NCBI GenBank assembly: GCA_012295275.1
Contig: CM022669.1
Coordinates: forward strand, 7,146,989-7,210,988
Direction: 5' to 3'
DNA from: Chrysomallon squamiferum
Taxonomy: Eukaryota > Mollusca > Gastropoda > Neomphalida > Peltospiridae
DNA length: 64,000 nt
In this document: one piece after another, positions 62,027 through 64,000 of the stretch
Layout of the letters: every line of letters starts with the position of its first letter
How positions within the stretch are numbered: the first letter of the stretch is position 1
Notes under the pieces: model-generated
The model's input: the letters and a program-made list of their open reading frames with translations, nothing else
Databases searched by the model: none
What the model was told of the DNA's origin: nothing
Program-made: the position numbers and the translations under genes

Positions 62027-62155
62027 AACTGTTCCTGGCTGCCCAAAGAGCATGTAAAAAAGCTTCTTTTGCATTTTCCATCTGTCCCAGCTGACTGTAT
62101 GCATAGCCCTGATTAAGAAAGCAATGACCTCGATTCTCCATATTTTTTAATTTTG
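62027..62155 (-). CDS. Copy B exon 3
   Basis: A 129-bp exon encoding the same TPR as copy A exon 3, splice sites intact. The last base is T instead of C, so the junction codon becomes TGT (cysteine) instead of CGT (arginine). Confidence 0.65.
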
Positions 62156-62685
62156 CTAAAAATATAAAGAACCATACAAACATTGAAATATAAATAAATA
62201 AATAGTGTGTAATAAATGAAAAACATTCAGTAGTATAAAATTCATCACCTACCTACTGTAAATAAATGATACATATTCTGTGGTTTTCACATATATGTTA
62301 CTCAGATTCAGTATTATTCACGTTTTCAGCTGCAGTTTTATTATACAGCAGACCTTCAATTAATGGACTAATAGTAGTGTTTGTTTTTTCTGAAGTTTGT
62401 TAAATCTCAAATGTTTTAAAATGATAAGACTGCAAAATTGTAACTCTATAATCACTTAATTCTAACAATGTGAAAAAATGGTCAGGATGAGCATGAGATG
62501 ATATATGATAACATATTGAGAAATGCATGGGTGCATCACATCGGTTATTGATGGCACTGAGTCTTCCAGGGGAATACAAGAGGGTTTACATAAACTAAGT
62601 AACTTTCAAAAATCTTTATAAAAATTATTCTTGATGTTTTGCATTTATCAAAATGTTCATCTGACAGTTATTGTGCAGTACATAC

Positions 62686-62901
62686 CAAATATTTCAGCAG
62701 CACGACTCTCAAGTTCAACAGCTTCATCACATTTGTTCAGGTAAAATTTGACAGCTCCACTGTTTTGAAGAAGTGCTGCTCTAACCTTAGTATCAGATGG
62801 GTCTTGGGAAAACGCCTCTAAACCTCGGGTAAAACAGTCATCTGCTTTGATCGCATCATTTCTTCGTACATAAAACAGAACCAGGCTGTTGTACATATTA
62901 G
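62686..62901 (-). CDS. Copy B exon 2
   Basis: A 216-bp exon, phase 1 to 1, two codons longer than copy A (QDPSDTKVRAAL). Both TPR motifs and both splice sites are intact. The AAT run before the acceptor is much longer than in copy A. Confidence 0.65.
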
Positions 62902-62910
62902 CTGTTTGTT

Positions 62911-63016
<106 letters not shown>

Positions 63017-63341
63017 TAACAATAGAAAGTAATCAAAATAATAGCTGCAATATCAAAATACTATTATTAATAATTTAACAGATATATATATTATAACTAT
63101 ATTTATGCATGTTAAATGGTTATACATTTTTAATGATTTTATTTTATTTTATTTTATTTTATTTATTTATTTATTTAGTTATTTCCGTCATTTTATTACG
63201 TCTTAGATGAGCATTTGCATTCCTGTTGGAATTTTAATAGGCCTATATATCATATATAAATATTAATTAGATTTTTACTTACTTACATATAGAAATTCTC
63301 TCATTGTTAATTGAATTATGAACAACATAATCATATGTTTA

Positions 63342-63377
<36 letters not shown>

Positions 63378-63421
63378 GAAATATACGTTTTGCATCAATT
63401 CGATTCGTTTTCACAACTTAC

Positions 63422-63776
63422 CCAAAGTGGATGGCAAAATATTGTTCTTATGTTTCAAAAGAGCTGTATAACAGAAGTTTCCATCGACTTGATTATCGTT
63501 ACCATTGTTGTCTGCTTTATCACACTCTACCAAAGATTTTAACGAAGTACTGATACATTTTTCATAATTTGCCATTTTTTCGTAAGCTAACGAAAGTTTC
63601 TTTTGCCATTGTACATTCGACTGGGAGTCGGTTCTTGTCAGATCGACTAATCTCTGCAATACGTAGACTTCGTTTTCAGCTGCCGTTTTATCATTGCTGT
63701 ATGCTTGGTAGGCTTTTTCGAAAAATTTAACCACCTGATCGTCACAACCCTTCTTTTCGGAAGTTTCTTTAGCCAT
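63422..63776 (-). CDS. Copy B exon 1, truncated, possible new start
   Basis: The frame can begin at the ATG at 63774-63776 (MAKETSEKKGCDDQVVKFFE), or at an upstream in-frame ATG at 63795-63797. From KKGCDDQ onward it follows copy A exon 1. The first TPRs are lost. The donor matches copy A. Confidence 0.5.
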
Positions 63777-64000
63777 TAAATATAAAATATTTTGCAACCA
63801 AACTTTGCAGAAATGCCAATAAATGATAATAATTATATAAGAAGATTATTATGCACTACATTAATCAAAGATATGTACAACTGAAAAAGACGCATCTGTT
63901 TATTTACATAATCTCCATTGACAACCGAAAGAGTTAACTCCCTTTTAATAATTTGTAATATTACGGAGATTGCCGAAAATTGATAAATAAATCAATAATT

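Overview
The window is animal nuclear DNA: AT-rich, intron-rich, full of microsatellites, with GT-AG introns and large intergenic gaps. I see no bacterial operons, rRNA, tRNA or CRISPR. A short repeat at about 13.10-13.19 kb and 46.63-46.72 kb resembles a short interspersed repeat I recall from molluscs. With the protein sequences, this suggests a lophotrochozoan, probably a mollusc; that is inference.

Layout. (1) 55-6354, plus strand: a complete ten-exon gene for the G-protein beta-5 subunit (GNB5), 353 codons, every junction in phase. (2) 6355-13441: GNB5 3' UTR and intergenic DNA with microsatellites, a possible transposase remnant and the SINE-like repeat. (3) 13442-40977, minus strand: a TTC24-like tetratricopeptide-repeat gene, convergent to GNB5. 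Its first four exons carry the TPR domain. Its 3' part consists of amplified exons: arrays of 42-bp micro-exons in units of about 1 kb, a 7.9-kb internal tandem duplication that repeats one TPR exon, and four copies of a four-exon cassette (called E-F-G-H here), two of which carry long poly-aspartate tracts. The last exon ends in a CaaX-type prenylation motif (CIIM). (4) 41000-42886: TTC24-like upstream region and unassigned sequence. (5) 42887-64000: a second, degraded copy of about 2.7-41.8 kb: a relic of GNB5 exon 5 and 3' UTR, the transposase remnant, the SINE-like repeat, then a second TTC24-like copy. Copy B lacks the first ~124 codons and has a 1-bp deletion in exon 5, yet keeps eleven intact micro-exons and a CaaX end (CIII).

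Taken together, GNB5 is an ordinary conserved signalling gene. The unusual object is the TTC24-like locus: a TPR head joined to a long, acidic, probably disordered and possibly prenylated tail whose length is set by nested exon duplications that preserve reading phase. If all proposed copy A exons were joined, the coding sequence would be about 4.45 kb (about 1,480 residues). Which exons are actually used cannot be read from DNA alone. Exon boundaries come from splice motifs, phase and comparison between copies, not from transcripts.
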